64,000 nucleotides of DNA. Origin: Owenia fusiformis. Lineage: Eukaryota; Annelida; Polychaeta; Sabellida; Oweniidae. The notes below the pieces were generated by a model. It saw only the letters and a list, made by a program, of their open reading frames with translations. It made no database searches and was not told the DNA's origin. The translations under genes were made by a program, and so were the position numbers. Positions within the stretch are counted from its first letter, which is position 1, and each line of letters begins with the position of its first letter. The stretch lies in assembly GCA_903813345.2 (NCBI GenBank), contig CAIIXF020000003.1:15078931-15142930 (forward strand), in the 5' to 3' direction. This document shows positions 21,337-35,013 of the stretch, piece after piece.

Positions 21337-22899
21337 AGAACTTAGTGTCTGCCAAATCAAATAGCCACCAATATGCCAAAAATCACAAAATCGCCAAATT
21401 TATTAGTACCAATCTACAGTATCCCATGTCCCTGGGCTTACCTGTTTAACTGCTGAGTAGAAAGCTCCTAGTATTGCTGCTCCTCCACCACAGTCCCTCT
21501 TCATCCCAGGCATGGCAGTCTACAATAAGTGTACAATACACAATAGTTAAAAATATAAGACTGTAGTCAATTCAGCATAGTACACAATAAACAATAGTTT
21601 ATAATGAATAGACTATAGTGTAAATTACATCAAAGTATTCAATACACAATAGTTTACAATATGAAATCCACAAAAGTATACAATACAAAGCAGTATACAG
21701 TAAATATTAGAATATAGTGTATGTATTCGTACAATACATCACAAAAACAATTACAATAATAGAATAAAAGACATTGAATTCAATGTGGAAATGAAACATT
21801 GGCATCTAGTTTTACACTAAATAACACATTGGAATTGACACAATCTGATATAACATAACTGATTACTATTGGATGCAGTATTGTAAAAGGGAAACCATTG
21901 TACTATTTAAGACATACAGGTTTTGGTTATCTGCTAGAAGATGGTATTTAGTATGCTTACTTTGCCTTTGATGGAGAGACCGCCTGTGTCATAGACGATG
22001 CCTTTTCCGACCCATGCTATAGTCCTACTAGCGCCCTCTGGTGTATGGCTAAGGACAGCAAGTGCTGGCTTGTGGACGGCACACTTTCCGACCCCATACA
22101 GTCCTAGTGGAAAAATACATACAAATCATTCCGATGTGATGATGAACTAATACAAGGGACATGCATAGCATGGTGGATGTTTCTGTAAGAGCCAAATACT
22201 CATATTCTTTCAAAGGATCAAACTAAAGGGATACTACCACCAATATTCACCAAGAACACGTCATACACATTTTGTTGTATGATATGTTGAGAATAACACA
22301 GTTTTTTCTTGTTTGTGCATGTTTACAATTTGTGACTGCTGATTATGCTATTTCATTTCACAACATTTACCTCCAAATCCTTGCTTGTCAAGGTCTTCCC
22401 CTTGTACGATTTTAGGAGAAATTCCCAATTCTTTGCCTACAGTGGTGATTTCCTAGAAAAATGCAAAAGATACATAATTGTTTACATTGGGATTAGATAG
22501 AAAGAAATTACAATCACAAAGCAACTGTATTGTCAGTTTTCTGTCAGCCACAACCTGAACATTTAAGTCCACGAAAATTGACCAATTTCAATTTTTTAAT
22601 TGAATATTATACATTCAGTACACTCCTTGTAAGTGTAGGATAATAAGAACATCCTATGATTTTTTTCAGAATATCATTTTAATCTCCTCCGGATATTCAT
22701 TTTGCCAATAAATATCAAATTTATTTTTTAATGTTATTATACATTTAGTAGACTAAGTGTAGGATAATAACCAATATGTACCATACCTATATGTGATTTT
22801 CATATCCCGAAATGCAGAAATTCCTTTATTTGAAGTGAGTTGTATATCATTGGGATATACACTGGTATAGCCTTGATTCAATGAGTGAATACACTATAG

Positions 22900-23390
22900 G
22901 TGTGTTATATAAAAGAGTGTGGATATGTGAGTGATACGCCTACAGAACTATATGCTTTAGAGGACACACAAGAGGAAAGTACTGCGATCGTTCAACTCCA
23001 ACCATGGACTACAAACAAGGAAGATAAAACCAAAGATGTCTCATACAAATCAACAACTTTAAGTGCACCCAAACCAACACTTTATACAACCACAACTACT
23101 AACACATTAGTAATAAACAATTACTCCCAAGCACATTCGAGAAGCAAGGACAATACCACGCAATATGATATTCAAGACTTCATCGCCAAACCAATCATCA
23201 AACGTATTGATCTTGTGGCATATTTTATGCCAAATGGACAACAACTCATACCAGTGGATTACTCAAAGAAAAGTGCATCTCAGATCTGAAGAGCCAGCAG
23301 TAGGACTTTATATATTTTAGTGAACATTGTGTTATATATGCTTTAAAGTGATAATGTCCGGGACGGACATTTCCTCAAAAGAGGGGATGG
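22900..23390 (+). mobile_element. LTR-retrotransposon 3' internal fragment, unit 1
   Basis: An open frame (22900-23289) with no in-frame ATG near its beginning ends 101 bases before the polypurine tract and LTR. It is threonine-rich (LYTTTTTNTLVINNYSQAH) and ends FMPNGQQLIPVDYSKKSASQ. Position suggests the C-terminal end of the element's last gene, but I recognise no polymerase, integrase or envelope motif. GTCCGGGACGGAC at 23356 forms a small hairpin. The left border, where intron 3 gives way to the element, is not sharp; homology to the rightmost unit stops near 22540. Confidence 0.5.
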
Positions 23391-23924
23391 TGTAAAAAAC
23401 CAGGGAAAATATTTTTGTATTTTTTACACATTTTCAGGTATGACAGTTTGTTCTTTTTATGTATTTTATATGTATGTATGTTCCGCCTCATGTTTGTAGC
23501 TATTTCATGGTATATTTAATATGTAATTGTGCAATTTATTTTGTACTTAGAACTCAAGGAATAATTTTCAGAAGTGTCACATGACACGCCCCATATTAAT
23601 TACATGCAGACATTAGAAATATGTGTTTTTACTCACATTTATGGGTTTTAAAGATTAATATCCATGTATATTCATAGTACCAGCTTCCTTGTTATATTTA
23701 TGTGTCTTTACATGTTCAGGTAACAAGTTTATTTGTAATTTAAAGTTACATAAATTTTAAACATGTGGTGTGTCATGGTTGACCTACTTTATTACTATTA
23801 CTGAATTTGGAGAAGAAGGCCTGACTGATAATCCAGCCGCATTTAAATCGCATAATATCATTCTTATTTCGTGCCATCCATCATCGAAAACAACTTTCGC
23901 TGTTGAGAAGATACGTTTGCAACA
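23391..23924 (+). mobile_element. LTR at junction of units 1 and 2
   Basis: 534 bp, directly preceded by the purine-rich tract CAAAAGAGGGGATGG and a retrotransposon 3' fragment. That is the normal order internal - PPT - 3' LTR, so orientation is plus, opposite to the aminopeptidase gene. The sequence after it is the same gene 3' flank as in unit 1. Confidence 0.75.
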
Positions 23925-25740
23925 TGAGTGAGGTAAATATGTTTCATTGAAATTCAGATTCATGTGAAAAATCAGAGTTCAAAACTTTGCCTTCAGAAAG
24001 TTTGATTTCTAAAAACTTTAGTAAAGTTTCTTCATTTGAAAAAACTCAATCCCCCCTTTATAGTACCTGTTGTTGAAGGGACTATAAAAATTATTGTGAC
24101 CTAAATTAAATGCAAAATTTTGAACTATTTTGCAAAACTTTCTGATAAGTATTTCGGAAAATATCTGCCAAAAACTTTGTCACATAATTTGGGGAAGAAG
24201 CTGTCCATTTTGAAATTCGCCATTGTCCTTTGTTCATGTGCTTTCGAAATTGGAATTTTTTAACTTAGGAATTTTAGTATTTTCAAGTGAGATCAGAGTC
24301 TGAAACTTTAATAAAAGTTAGCTTTACCATTAATGATAATTTTGTGAAGCTTAAATAAACTTATAAACAAAAACTTTCTCTTAAAGAAGACCAAAAAAAA
24401 CTAAGTAGGTCATAAGGCTTAAACATGACAAGGTAGCCATCTTGTCAAAACTCCAAATCTTATGAAAGATTTTAAAACCTCAAAACTCAAAGCCTGTTGG
24501 TCTTAACTCACAATATATGTATTAGATTTAGAGTTTACTTGTATATTTTACTTATTAACCATATTTTATGCCATAAATCTTGCCTAAAGTGGGTTATCCT
24601 CTGCCGTAAAACTTGCCAAAAATTGCCAAAAACCATCACACTTGCCTTAGCCAGCCGGTGTGACCCCCCCCCCCCATTTTGGTCAAACCTAATGCTTGCT
24701 TTAACTAGCCGTCATTATTAACAACCGCGTCTCCTTACCTTAATTGTGTCGTGGGACAAAATATTCTTTCTTCAATCGTGCAATCGCCCGATTTCTCCCA
24801 TACAATAGCCATTACATACCACGTGCTCATTCAAAGATTTATATTTTTATACTTGTAAATATTATATTAGATATTATATTTTATAACCAAAGTGCTAGAG
24901 TTATCGCCTTTATGAGCAAACTCAAATTCAAGACCTTTCGCAGTATAAGTACAGTAATAAGGTTGATTAGGTTGTATTAAGTCACAGTATTTATATACAG
25001 AGCCAACATAGTATTCTGATATTGTCAAAAGTTGACAAAAGTAGTCACAGTATTATTGCAATAGTGAGTTGAAGATTACATTCCATCCATTAAAACTAAG
25101 TTATATTGTTGCAATCTCAGAGAAAGAAAAGAAACTTGATGCTTACTTTTTACGCAGTATTAAAAATGTTGTTATTTTTATAGAAATAAAGTAGTTTTGT
25201 ATATACGTTCTTAGAAATCACTTTGTCGTGTTCAATTAGTGTAAAAGCGAAGTGCCGCTAAAGTGAAGTTGGTAAAAAACTGTAAAAACATTGACCATTA
25301 ATTGATAGTACTAGAAAATCAAGTCCATCAAAACTTAAGAAATTTCGATAAAACCTCAAATTTCCAATTTTTCCCTATTTCTCAAAAACTTCCCAAATTT
25401 TCAACTTTTTCATAAATTTTAAATTTTTCCCAAAACTTCCCAAATTTTCAACTTTTTCATAAATTTTCAATTTTTACCAAAACTTCCCAAATTTTCAACT
25501 TTTTCATAAAATTTCAATTTTTCCAAAATTTTCAGTTTTCACAATTTTTCCAAAATTTTCATTAATTTTTCCAAAATTTTATAATTTATCAAAATTTCCA
25601 ATTTTTCCCAAAATTTCTAAATTTTCATAATTTTCCAAAATTTCAATAATTTCCAAAAATAGTCCCAAAAATATTTTTCACTCATAAATTTTTGGACTTG
25701 GAAAAATTTGCACTTAAAATAATTTTGGACTTGGACACTT

Positions 25741-26164
25741 TTGACTAGACTTGTCTCCAGACATTGTATTATCAACCCGGGTTCGCTACACTTACTTAAA
25801 AGATGGCAAATAAGTCAAACTGAAAACTGTGATTTATGTAACGTAGTTGAAAATTATCAACATTTATTCTTAGATTGTAAAAGAGTAAACAGAATGCTAA
25901 AACAATTAGAAGAGTACATTTTTAATCATTTTAAAATCACAATAGTTTTAACAGATATTAAAACATTGATTTTTGGATATAAAATACGAAACATTGACTA
26001 CAAACATTTTAATGAATGGCTTAATGAAATGTGGTATATCATATTTGTTAACTATTGTTAGGATACACAAGAAATTAAAATGCATCATTTTAATGCAATT
26101 ATGTAGATTTGCACTGTAAAACATATTTTGAATTGAAATAAAGATAGATTGAAAGATAAAAAAA
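25741..26164 (+). mobile_element. LINE 3' end, unit 2
   Basis: Copy of the element at 14652 carried along by the segmental duplication, not an independent insertion. Confidence 0.65.
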
Positions 26165-29100
26165 GTTTTATATTCTCATTCATCTTTATTGAATAATGGC
26201 GTTCCGTTGACATTTTGAAACGAGTATAATATTTGTCCAAACTATTTTCTCTTGTTTTCAGCATCTTCGTTCACTCGGCTCCCGTCGGTCGAATGATGAA
26301 CGTAGTGAAGACCGGAGCGTGCGAAGATGTGTTTTCAGCGAGTAGCAAGAAATCTACAAAGCTGTTAATTGAGCTCTAAATAGAAGTGCGCATGCGTTAG
26401 TTCCGTTAGGGGAAGGGGTCTCGTTGGCGAATAGTTGCAGATTTTTAAAATATTCAAGTGAAAGACAAATCAATATTTTAAGATTTCCTACGTTTTTCCA
26501 CGACTGTTGATAAGTTGACGTCCATCACACCTGAATTTTTTCAATAGATGTTTTTCATATCATTGAAGGAATACACTGGTTTAACGTAACTTTACAGCCG
26601 GATGTAAAGTTTGTTTTCATACCTGTGTTGTCAAGTAGTGGAGGGGGGAGGGTCACAGAGGCTTGTAGCTAGACAAAATGTGAAAAGCGAATACTGTAAT
26701 CAGCAATGGCCATGAGACAAAATATATAGGATGTCTGGAGATATATCCAATATTTGTGACTGCAACAGCGATACTTTTTAGTCTAGGAAAGTACGAAGAG
26801 AAGACATTTCATCTTTGCGATTTGCACCTTAAGAATAGTCATCGGTATTAAAATTTTCAAGTAAAATAGGTACAGCGAACAAGTCTCGCTCACGATTCAT
26901 TCAAGTTACTGTGGCAATACTTAATAAAAACGGAGAGGTTTCACAAAGCCAATATTACTACGCCTATTCGTCCTCTCAATAATTATGTTGACATCTTAGT
27001 TTTGTTCCATAAAACCATTTTTCAAGAACATATACAGTAGAACCTGTATATAGTGAACACATATGGAGCCACAGTGTTCACTGTATGTAGGTGTTCACTA
27101 CAGAGAATATTCATTTTCAAGAGTCAATGTAAAATGTGTCTTGAAGTGGTGTTCACTAAACACAGGTGTTCACTAGAGAGAGATATTCAACAAAATAAGT
27201 TTTACTGGAGATATTTTTAAGATAATAAGTTTAAGTTTAAGATAATATGTGATGGTCGCACCATACACTTAATAGCCAATATAAACTGTGCTATTAGTTC
27301 ATACACAAACAATACAATTAAGTGTTATTGTTACATTTCATATTTATTGTATCAATCACTGTCAAAGACCACTGTTACTCTACTACATTACTCCATTTAG
27401 TTTCATATAAATCTGTTGAAGTGTACAGTGAATACTGTAGACTTTACAATGCATTTCTACATGATCTACAAACATTTACTTCGGAATCAAATAATATCAG
27501 GTTCAGGTTTATCATTGATTTGACCCCATTATTCAGGGAGGCTTTAACAGAAACTTTGTAAAGTTAAGAATTCGTAAATTCCATTGTTCTCTAACTGTGA
27601 TGTCATTATATCCATGGTTTCAATTGATTTACAAATTGTAACTTTACGAAGTTTCTGTTAATGACCCCCAGGGTTGTTCCCATGGAGAAATTCTCCATCA
27701 TATTTCTGCATATACAGAGATAATTTGTCGAATAATTATTCTATGTGATGCATTAAATGCAATTGTAGTTGTTTGGCAATATTTTCTTTAAAGACCACTT
27801 AAACAAATTGTGCTTTCACAGTGATTATTTAAATATCACCAAATTGTGCTTTCTGTCTTAATCAATTAGTTACACTAAATAGTTATTAGTATTCTTTTAT
27901 TCTACACGCATTTTCTTACTGGCATTTTGGCCAATATTTTCCGCTACATCAGTCCCTTTTATAGATGGTGCTACAGACTGCAAAAGTGCCGATTGTGAGC
28001 TTTGACCAAATAAGGACAACAAAAGAGCGACTCCATAACCAGTTGCTCTTTCACCCTGAAAAGAGAAAGTCTGTGAATTATTATGGGTGTTGAACAAATA
28101 CTAGATGAAATGAAATTTTCATAGACTTTTATATTTCTACATTTCTCTATCCATCTGTCCTTTCATCAAAACAGTAAGACAAATGAAAACACATTGGTCT
28201 GATCCTAATAATTTATGGGCCCATGGAGGTTATTTTCTCGTTTAGTTCTGGCTCCCATTTTTGTGTCATTTAAAGAAAATGGCTTTTACACCATGAGAGC
28301 CTACCAAATAAAGTCATTCTTTGTCACTTTGAAGTATTACTAAGAGAAACATCATGTGTATATTAACCTGTTTTGCATGATATGATATTTGTATGTATGA
28401 TGTAACATGATAGCAAGACCATATACAGGGTGTTTCATAATGACCGTCCCCCCATCCACAGGCAATACTAGATCACATGTTCCCATAATCTATATATCGT
28501 AATAAAGCTTATTCAATTCAGTTTTATGTCTACTATTCCTGATGGATTTAAAGAGAGGAGTAGAATGCCATATAATCCATTGTATCATCTAGTGCTCTCT
28601 GGTCATTTCTTTGAAATATTTAATACTTTTGTCTTTCAAATAATATTAAGATATATCCTCAGCATCCATCAAATGTTAGAAGTGAACATTACTATATATA
28701 TTAGTGAATTGAGGCATGGTTATCATATCTTTTTGCAGGACAAATGGCCAATTTTGGAAAATGTGGCTTTCAGATTCTATGCTAAAGGTAAAATGGGAAC
28801 CCTTTGTAGAAATATGTAGCAAGTTGTAAAAACTGTTGAGCTTAATCAAAGTTGTTTCAATGAGTCCAGAATTGAACAATTAAGCTTTCATATGATGTAT
28901 AACATATGTGCGTCTGCTATTTAGGATTGGTGGTGGATGGGGGGACGATCATTATGAAATGTATTTCAATAGAATGCATGACAGTTTGTGCCAGGAAATT
29001 AAGTTAAAAAGTAAAGCAGTTTAGGGCACATTAATAAATAAAAAAAAATGACACCATTTTACAATTTTTTGGTTGCAGCTCCTGTCATATCTATTTAGAA

Positions 29101-30229
29101 AAGACCAAAAGTTCTGACTTCATTTCAAGAACATGTCAAGATTTAGGCTTTTGGGGCAATAATTCACCATGGTAGGCAAAGAATTAGGTATTTCTCTTAA
29201 AATCATTTACTTTTCAATTTCAAACAATATATTTATTTCCACACCTGAAACCTTTTTTCAGATTTTTTCAGTTGAGATCAGAGGGGATAAGTTAATGTTT
29301 AAAAAATTATTAAAAATTTTACACTCTCTTCTCTACTGCCCTCCCCCTAATTACTTACACTGTGTACAGGGTATGCCATATCTACATGAATCCAAGTCCC
29401 TGGAAAGTCAAATCCTAAATGTGCTGCTATGAACATCCCTGCACAGGACACTTGGGCATTACTTCTATCCTAAAACATAGAAACATATTCATTGTAATCC
29501 AGTATGTTCATGAATAATCAGTATTTCTAATCTGTACTCTAGATCCGGTTGTCAAGTTACTCATGCCAAGTTTATCAGCTTATATGCTGTTTTTGGTCTA
29601 CTTTGAGACAATGAAAAAATAGATCTAAGCCCATAAATGTGTTTGGCAAAATGAAAGAAACAAAAAGGCAAATGTTAAAAGCAGACAAGTTAGAGTTCCC
29701 CTGCTTTCCTAATTACATTGTAACAGCGACGCTGCTTAACATTTCAATCGATAGGTACTGTCCAGAATCTTTTGCAATTTGGGAAAAGAATTTAAGCCCA
29801 TGACTCAATGAATTATGGATGATTTAATCCACTCATGTGTTGTTTCCTAGACTTTGAATTCATGCTGTCACACTCATTCAAAGTCTGGAAACAACACAAA
29901 TGTTGTTCAATCATCCTACAATTCATGGGCTGAAATCCTTTAGACTAGTACACTTTCAAAAATCTGCAACATTTTACTTCAAATGAATGAATCAACTTCA
30001 AAAAAAATATGACACAAGACGATACAATTCATTGTACAAGAACGAATAATATGCAAATGAAAAATAATGAAACTTTAAAACATACAGCGACGGAATTTTT
30101 CATATCAGCTACTGCACTGGAGAACTCTGCAAAATGGACCTCTGGACAGTAAATCATGGGATGGCACAGGTCTCCAGAGTTCTGGCCTGCCTTGACACAC
30201 CCAGGCTCCCAGTTCTCATTGTTAGTTAT

Positions 30230-30721
30230 CACAGATGCATGGTATTTACCTAGAAATATCACAGACGCATGGTATTTACCTAGAAATATCACAGATGCAT
30301 GGTATTTAGCAAGACATAGCACAGTGCATGACATTTACCAAGACATATCAAAGATGCATGACATTTACCAAGACATATCAAATATGCCTGACATTTATTA
30401 AGACATATCAAATATGCTTGACATTTACCAAGACATATCAAATATGCTTGACATTTACCAAGACATACCACATATACAGGGGCATTTACCAAAACATCAC
30501 AGATGCATGGCATTTACCAAGACATATCAAAGATGCATGACATTTACCAAGACATATCAAATATGCCTGACATTTATTAAGACATATCAAATATGCTTGA
30601 CATTTACCAAGACATATCAAATATGCTTGACATTTACCAAGACATACCACATATACAGGGGCATTTACCAAAACATCACAGATGCATGGCATTTACTAAG
30701 ATATATCACAGATGCATGGCA
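30230..30721 (-). repeat. Exon-9 acceptor minisatellite, unit 2
   Basis: Same array as at 19141, with the same decoy acceptor. Confidence 0.92.
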
Positions 30722-32159
30722 CTAATATGGTTTTCCTTAATCAAGAATATTTTTTGTGTGGTAGATAATATCTAAAGGAGTCAAAAGTACGAAAAAATAT
30801 ATTTTGAGTTTTCTAGAGGGACAATTTTGGGGTTTTTAAACTGAAAAACAATGCAGTTGGTAAAACAGGGATTAGCTATCATTTTGGGGCATAATGGAAA
30901 AAGTAATTGTGCTTTAAACTGAATTACATCACAATTACTTTATTGAGTATTGATAATTTTAATCTAGCGCTCAACTCTTTTCTTCAAGAGCAACATAGGA
31001 TAAGGCAAACAATCTCAGATATATTAAGGTTACATACTGGGAGGTTTTGGGTATGGGGTTTATCCAGAGGGAGATATGCAAATCTCCCAAAGGACAAACC
31101 CCATTTCCAAACTGACTGTACATCACTGCTTAAATATCCTAAACAAAGTAGAAATTTCTAAAAAAAATTCAATTTTTTTTCTTCATTTTTTCAGTTATTG
31201 GAAGTGAGAAGATATGCCCCGAACCAGGAGATATGGCGGGAGATATAGAGGCTCTGGATATGGAAACCTCAAAATCAGGATACAGGATATATCCTACCAA
31301 CTTATCTCCCTAAAATTCTACTGGATATAAGCTAACACTAACTGAAATTGTTTGTCCTACTCTATATGGCCAAGCCTCCCATCCTGCACAAATAAATAAA
31401 ACTGTAACAATTTTCTGGGACAACTTAGGGAGAGGACTTAAGAATAGGCGAAAGCCTTTTGTCCAATCCGTTTCGTTAAACTGTATCAATAAAATGTATG
31501 TAATGTAATATATAGAGGAATAAAATATGTTTAATAATAAATATGGCCACTGCATTTTCAGAATATCTTACCTGTTGCTATACCCTGAGCACCAGTTAAG
31601 GTGGCCATATCTAGTATGACATCTGCCTTCAAGTCTTTGTCAGCATATGCCACACCATCCCCCAACACAAGCCTGCCTTCAGCATCAGTGTTATTTACCT
31701 CAACTGTCCTGAAAATTATTACAAATAAACTTTTAATTTCAACACCAAGAAGTGATGCGATATTAAAAGTCACCATTTTTTAATGACTGGTGTAGATATT
31801 AAGCACCATTGTCTGTATTAATGGCTTAGCTTGCAATTGCAAGCAGGTGGTGACGTTTTGTGCTGTTAATGCCTTTTACTTCCTAATTTCAAATTTTAAT
31901 TTCATACAAATATTGATCAAAAATCTTAACAATCAAGTGGTCACATGTTTCTGCTGTTTTTACCTACCTGAAGTTGCATACCCAAGTTCAATTGTTATAT
32001 TATTTTATGATTTCATGCCCAATAATACTATTTCCAGTCAATCATTGTGAAATATTTTTTATAGAGCTGTGAGACTTACCTCCCAGAGTATAGCTTTAGA
32101 ATGTCATCAGGTCTTGTTGCGACCGAACCAACTGCATTTTCTGCCAGACAAAACACTGC

Positions 32160-32425
32160 GTGGAGATTGTCTGTAAAACCCTGAAATAAAGTACACAGTG
32201 TGGAGATTGTCTGTAAAACCCTGAAATAATAGTACACAGTGTGGAGATTGTCTGTAAACCCCTGAAATAAAAGTACACTGCGTGGAGATTGTCTGTAAAT
32301 CCCTGAAATAAAAGTACACTGTATGGAGGTTCTCTGTAAAACCCTAAAATAACAGTACACTGTATGAAGGTTCTCTGTAAAACCCTGAAATAATAGTACA
32401 CAGCATGGATTTGGTCTGTAAAACC
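32160..32425 (-). repeat. Exon-7 acceptor minisatellite, unit 2
   Basis: Same array as at 21071, same number of units. Confidence 0.92.
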
Positions 32426-33988
32426 AGAACTTAGTGTCTGCCAAATCAAATAGCCACCAATATGCCAAAAATCACAAAATCGCCAAATTTATTAGTACCA
32501 ATCTACAGTATCCCATGTCCCTGGGCTTACCTGTTTAACTGCTGAGTAGAAAGCTCCTAGTATTGCTGCTGCTCCACCACAGTCCCTCTTCATCCCAGGC
32601 ATGGCAGTCTACAATAAGTGTACAATACACAATAGTTAAAAATATAAGACTGTAGTCAATTCAGCATAGTACACAATAAACAATAGTTTATAATGAATAG
32701 ACTATAGTGTAAATTACATCAAAGTATTCAATACACAATAGTTTACAATATGAAATCCACAAAAGTATACAATACAAAGCAGTATACAGTAAATATTAGA
32801 ATATAGTGTATGTATTCGTACAATACATCACAAAAACAATTACAATAATAGAATAAAAGACATTGAATTCAATGTGGAAATGAAACATTGGCATCTAGTT
32901 TTACACTAAATAACACATTGGAATTGACACAATCTGATATAACATAACTGATTACTATTGGATGCAGTATTGTAAAAGGGAAACCATTGTACTATTTAAG
33001 ACATACAGGTTTTGGTTATCTGCTAGAAGATGGTATTTAGTATGCTTACTTTGCCTTTGATGGAGAGACCGCCTGTGTCATAGACGATGCCTTTTCCGAC
33101 CCATGCTATAGTCCTACTAGCGCCCTCTGGTGTATGGCTAAGGACAGCAAGTGCTGGCTTGTGGACGGCACACTTTCCGACCCCATACAGTCCTAGTGGA
33201 AAAATACATACAAATCATTCCGATGTGATGATGAACTAATACAAGGGACATGCATAGCATGGTGGATGTTTCTGTAAGAGCCAAATACTCATATTCTTTC
33301 AAAGGATCAAACTAAAGGGATACTACCACCAATATTCACCAAGAACACGTCATACACATTTTGTTGTATGATATGTTGAGAATAACACAGTTTTTTCTTG
33401 TTTGTGCATGTTTACAATTTGTGACTGCTGATTATGCTATTTCATTTCACAACATTTACCTCCAAATCCTTGCTTGTCAAGGTCTTCCCCTTGTACGATT
33501 TTAGGAGAAATTCCCAATTCTTTGCCTACAGTGGTGATTTCCTAGAAAAATGCAAAAGATACATAATTGTTTACATTGGGATTAGATAGAAAGAAATTAC
33601 AATCACAAAGCAACTGTATTGTCAGTTTTCTGTCAGCCACAACCTGAACATTTAAGTCCACGAAAATTGACCAATTTCAATTTTTTAATTGAATATTATA
33701 CATTCAGTACACTCCTTGTAAGTGTAGGATAATAAGAACATCCTATGATTTTTTTCAGAATATCATTTTAATCTCCTCCGGATATTCATTTTGCCAATAA
33801 ATATCAAATTTATTTTTTAATGTTATTATACATTTAGTAGACTAAGTGTAGGATAATAACCAATATGTACCATACCTATATGTGATTTTCATATCCCGAA
33901 ATGCAGAAATTCCTTTATTTGAAGTGAGTTGTATATCATTGGGATATACACTGGTATAGCCTTGATTCAATGAGTGAATACACTATAG

Positions 33989-34479
33989 GTGTGTTATATA
34001 AAAGAGTGTGGATATGTGAGTGATACCCCTACAGAACTATATGCTTTAGAGGACACACAAGAGGAAAGTACTGCGATCGTTCAACTCCAACCATGGACTA
34101 CAAACAAGGAAGATAAAACCAAAGATGTCTCATACAAATCAACAACTTTAAGTGCACCCAAACCAACACTTTATACAACCACAACTACTAACACATTAGT
34201 AATAAACAATTACTCCCAAGCACATTCGAGAAGCAAGGACAATACCACGCAATATGATATTCAAGACTTCATCGCCAAACCAATCATCAAACGTATTGAT
34301 CTTGTGGCATATTTTATGCCAAATGGACAACAACTCATACCAGTGGATTACTCAAAGAAAAGTGCATCTCAGATCTGAAGAGCCAGCAGTAGGACTTTAT
34401 ATATTTTAGTGAACATTGTGTTATATATGCTTTAAAGTGATAATGTCCGGGACGGACATTTCCTCAAAAGAGGGGATGG
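33989..34479 (+). mobile_element. LTR-retrotransposon 3' internal fragment, unit 2
   Basis: Same fragment as at 22900, with one substitution (GATACCCCT in place of GATACGCCT). Confidence 0.5.
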
Positions 34480-35013
34480 TGTAAAAAACCAGGGAAAATA
34501 TTTTTGTATTTTTTACACATTTTCAGGTATGACAGTTTGTTCTTTTTATGTATTTTATATGTATGTATGTTCCGCCTCATGTTTGTAGCTATTTCATGGT
34601 ATATTTAATATGTAATTGTGCAATTTATTTTGTACTTAGAACTCAAGGAATAATTTTCAGAAGTGTCACATGACACGCCCCATATTAATTACATGCAGAC
34701 ATTAGAAATATGTGTTTTTACTCACATTTATGGGTTTTAAAGATTAATATCCATGTATATTCATAGTACCAGCTTCCTTGTTATATTTATGTGTCTTTAC
34801 ATGTTCAGGTAACAAGTTTATTTGTAATTTAAAGTTACATAAATTTTAAACATGTGGTGTGTCATGGTTGACCTACTTTATTACTATTACTGAATTTGGA
34901 GAAGAAGGCCTGACTGATAATCCAGCCGCATTTAAATCGCATAATATCATTCTTATTTCGTGCCATCCATCATCGAAAACAACTTTCGCTGTTGAGAAGA
35001 TACGTTTGCAACA
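34480..35013 (+). mobile_element. LTR at junction of units 2 and 3
   Basis: Same as the LTR at 23391, with the same PPT on its left and the same right flank. Confidence 0.75.

Larger units (their letters stand above)
16808..22452 (-). pseudogene. Partial NPEPL1-like aminopeptidase copy 1 (exons 4-11 only)
   Basis: Exons in transcript order: 22371-22452 (4), 21961-22103 (5), 21442-21519 (6), 20991-21091 (7), 20483-20619 (8), 18997-19160 (9), 18270-18380 (10), 16808-16966 (11, with stop). Open throughout, 324 codons matching residues 198-521 of the full gene, so the complete zinc-peptidase catalytic half is kept: K and D of [17 protein letters not shown] of MKRDCGG, and D/E/R of NTDAEGRL. Exons 1-3 and a promoter are missing; upstream is retrotransposon and LTR. 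Exon 6 carries a missense (GGG in place of GGA in the CGGAAAI stretch). It could be a dead 3' duplicate, or spare 3' exons usable by splicing from exon 3 of the intact gene. Confidence 0.85.
12288..23390. repeat. Tandem segmental repeat, unit 1 (11,103 bp)
   Basis: Starts with an LTR (TGTAAAAAACCAGGG) and ends at a polypurine tract just before the next LTR. It holds, left to right: LTR, unknown AT-rich DNA, LINE 3' end, foldbacks, aminopeptidase exons 11 to 4, and a retrotransposon 3' fragment. The next units repeat it almost base for base at offsets of 11,103, 11,089 and 11,644. Unit 1 differs by 9 extra bases in its LTR, a longer C tract (13570-13586) and a substitution in exon 6. Confidence 0.95.
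27897..33541 (-). pseudogene. Partial NPEPL1-like aminopeptidase copy 2 (exons 4-11 only)
   Basis: Exons: 33460-33541, 33050-33192, 32531-32608, 32080-32180, 31572-31708, 30086-30249, 29359-29469, 27897-28055. All frames and splice sites are intact, and exon 6 keeps the normal CGGAAAI. Compared with the complete gene, exon differences that I see are synonymous (for example TTG/CTG, GTA/GTT, TTT/TTC in exon 4). It lacks exons 1-3 like copies 1 and 3. Confidence 0.85.
23391..34479. repeat. Tandem segmental repeat, unit 2 (11,089 bp)
   Basis: Nearly identical to unit 1. C tract shortened to 12 (24664-24675). Its LTR lacks the 9 bases present in unit 1. Shares with unit 1 the shorter form of the AT-rich tandem repeat. 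Confidence 0.95.

Noticed and set aside
20987-21379. Minus-strand open frames of 117-137 codons ([17 protein letters not shown] type)
   Set aside because: They read through the 41-bp exon-7 minisatellite; only the terminal exon 7 portion is real coding sequence.
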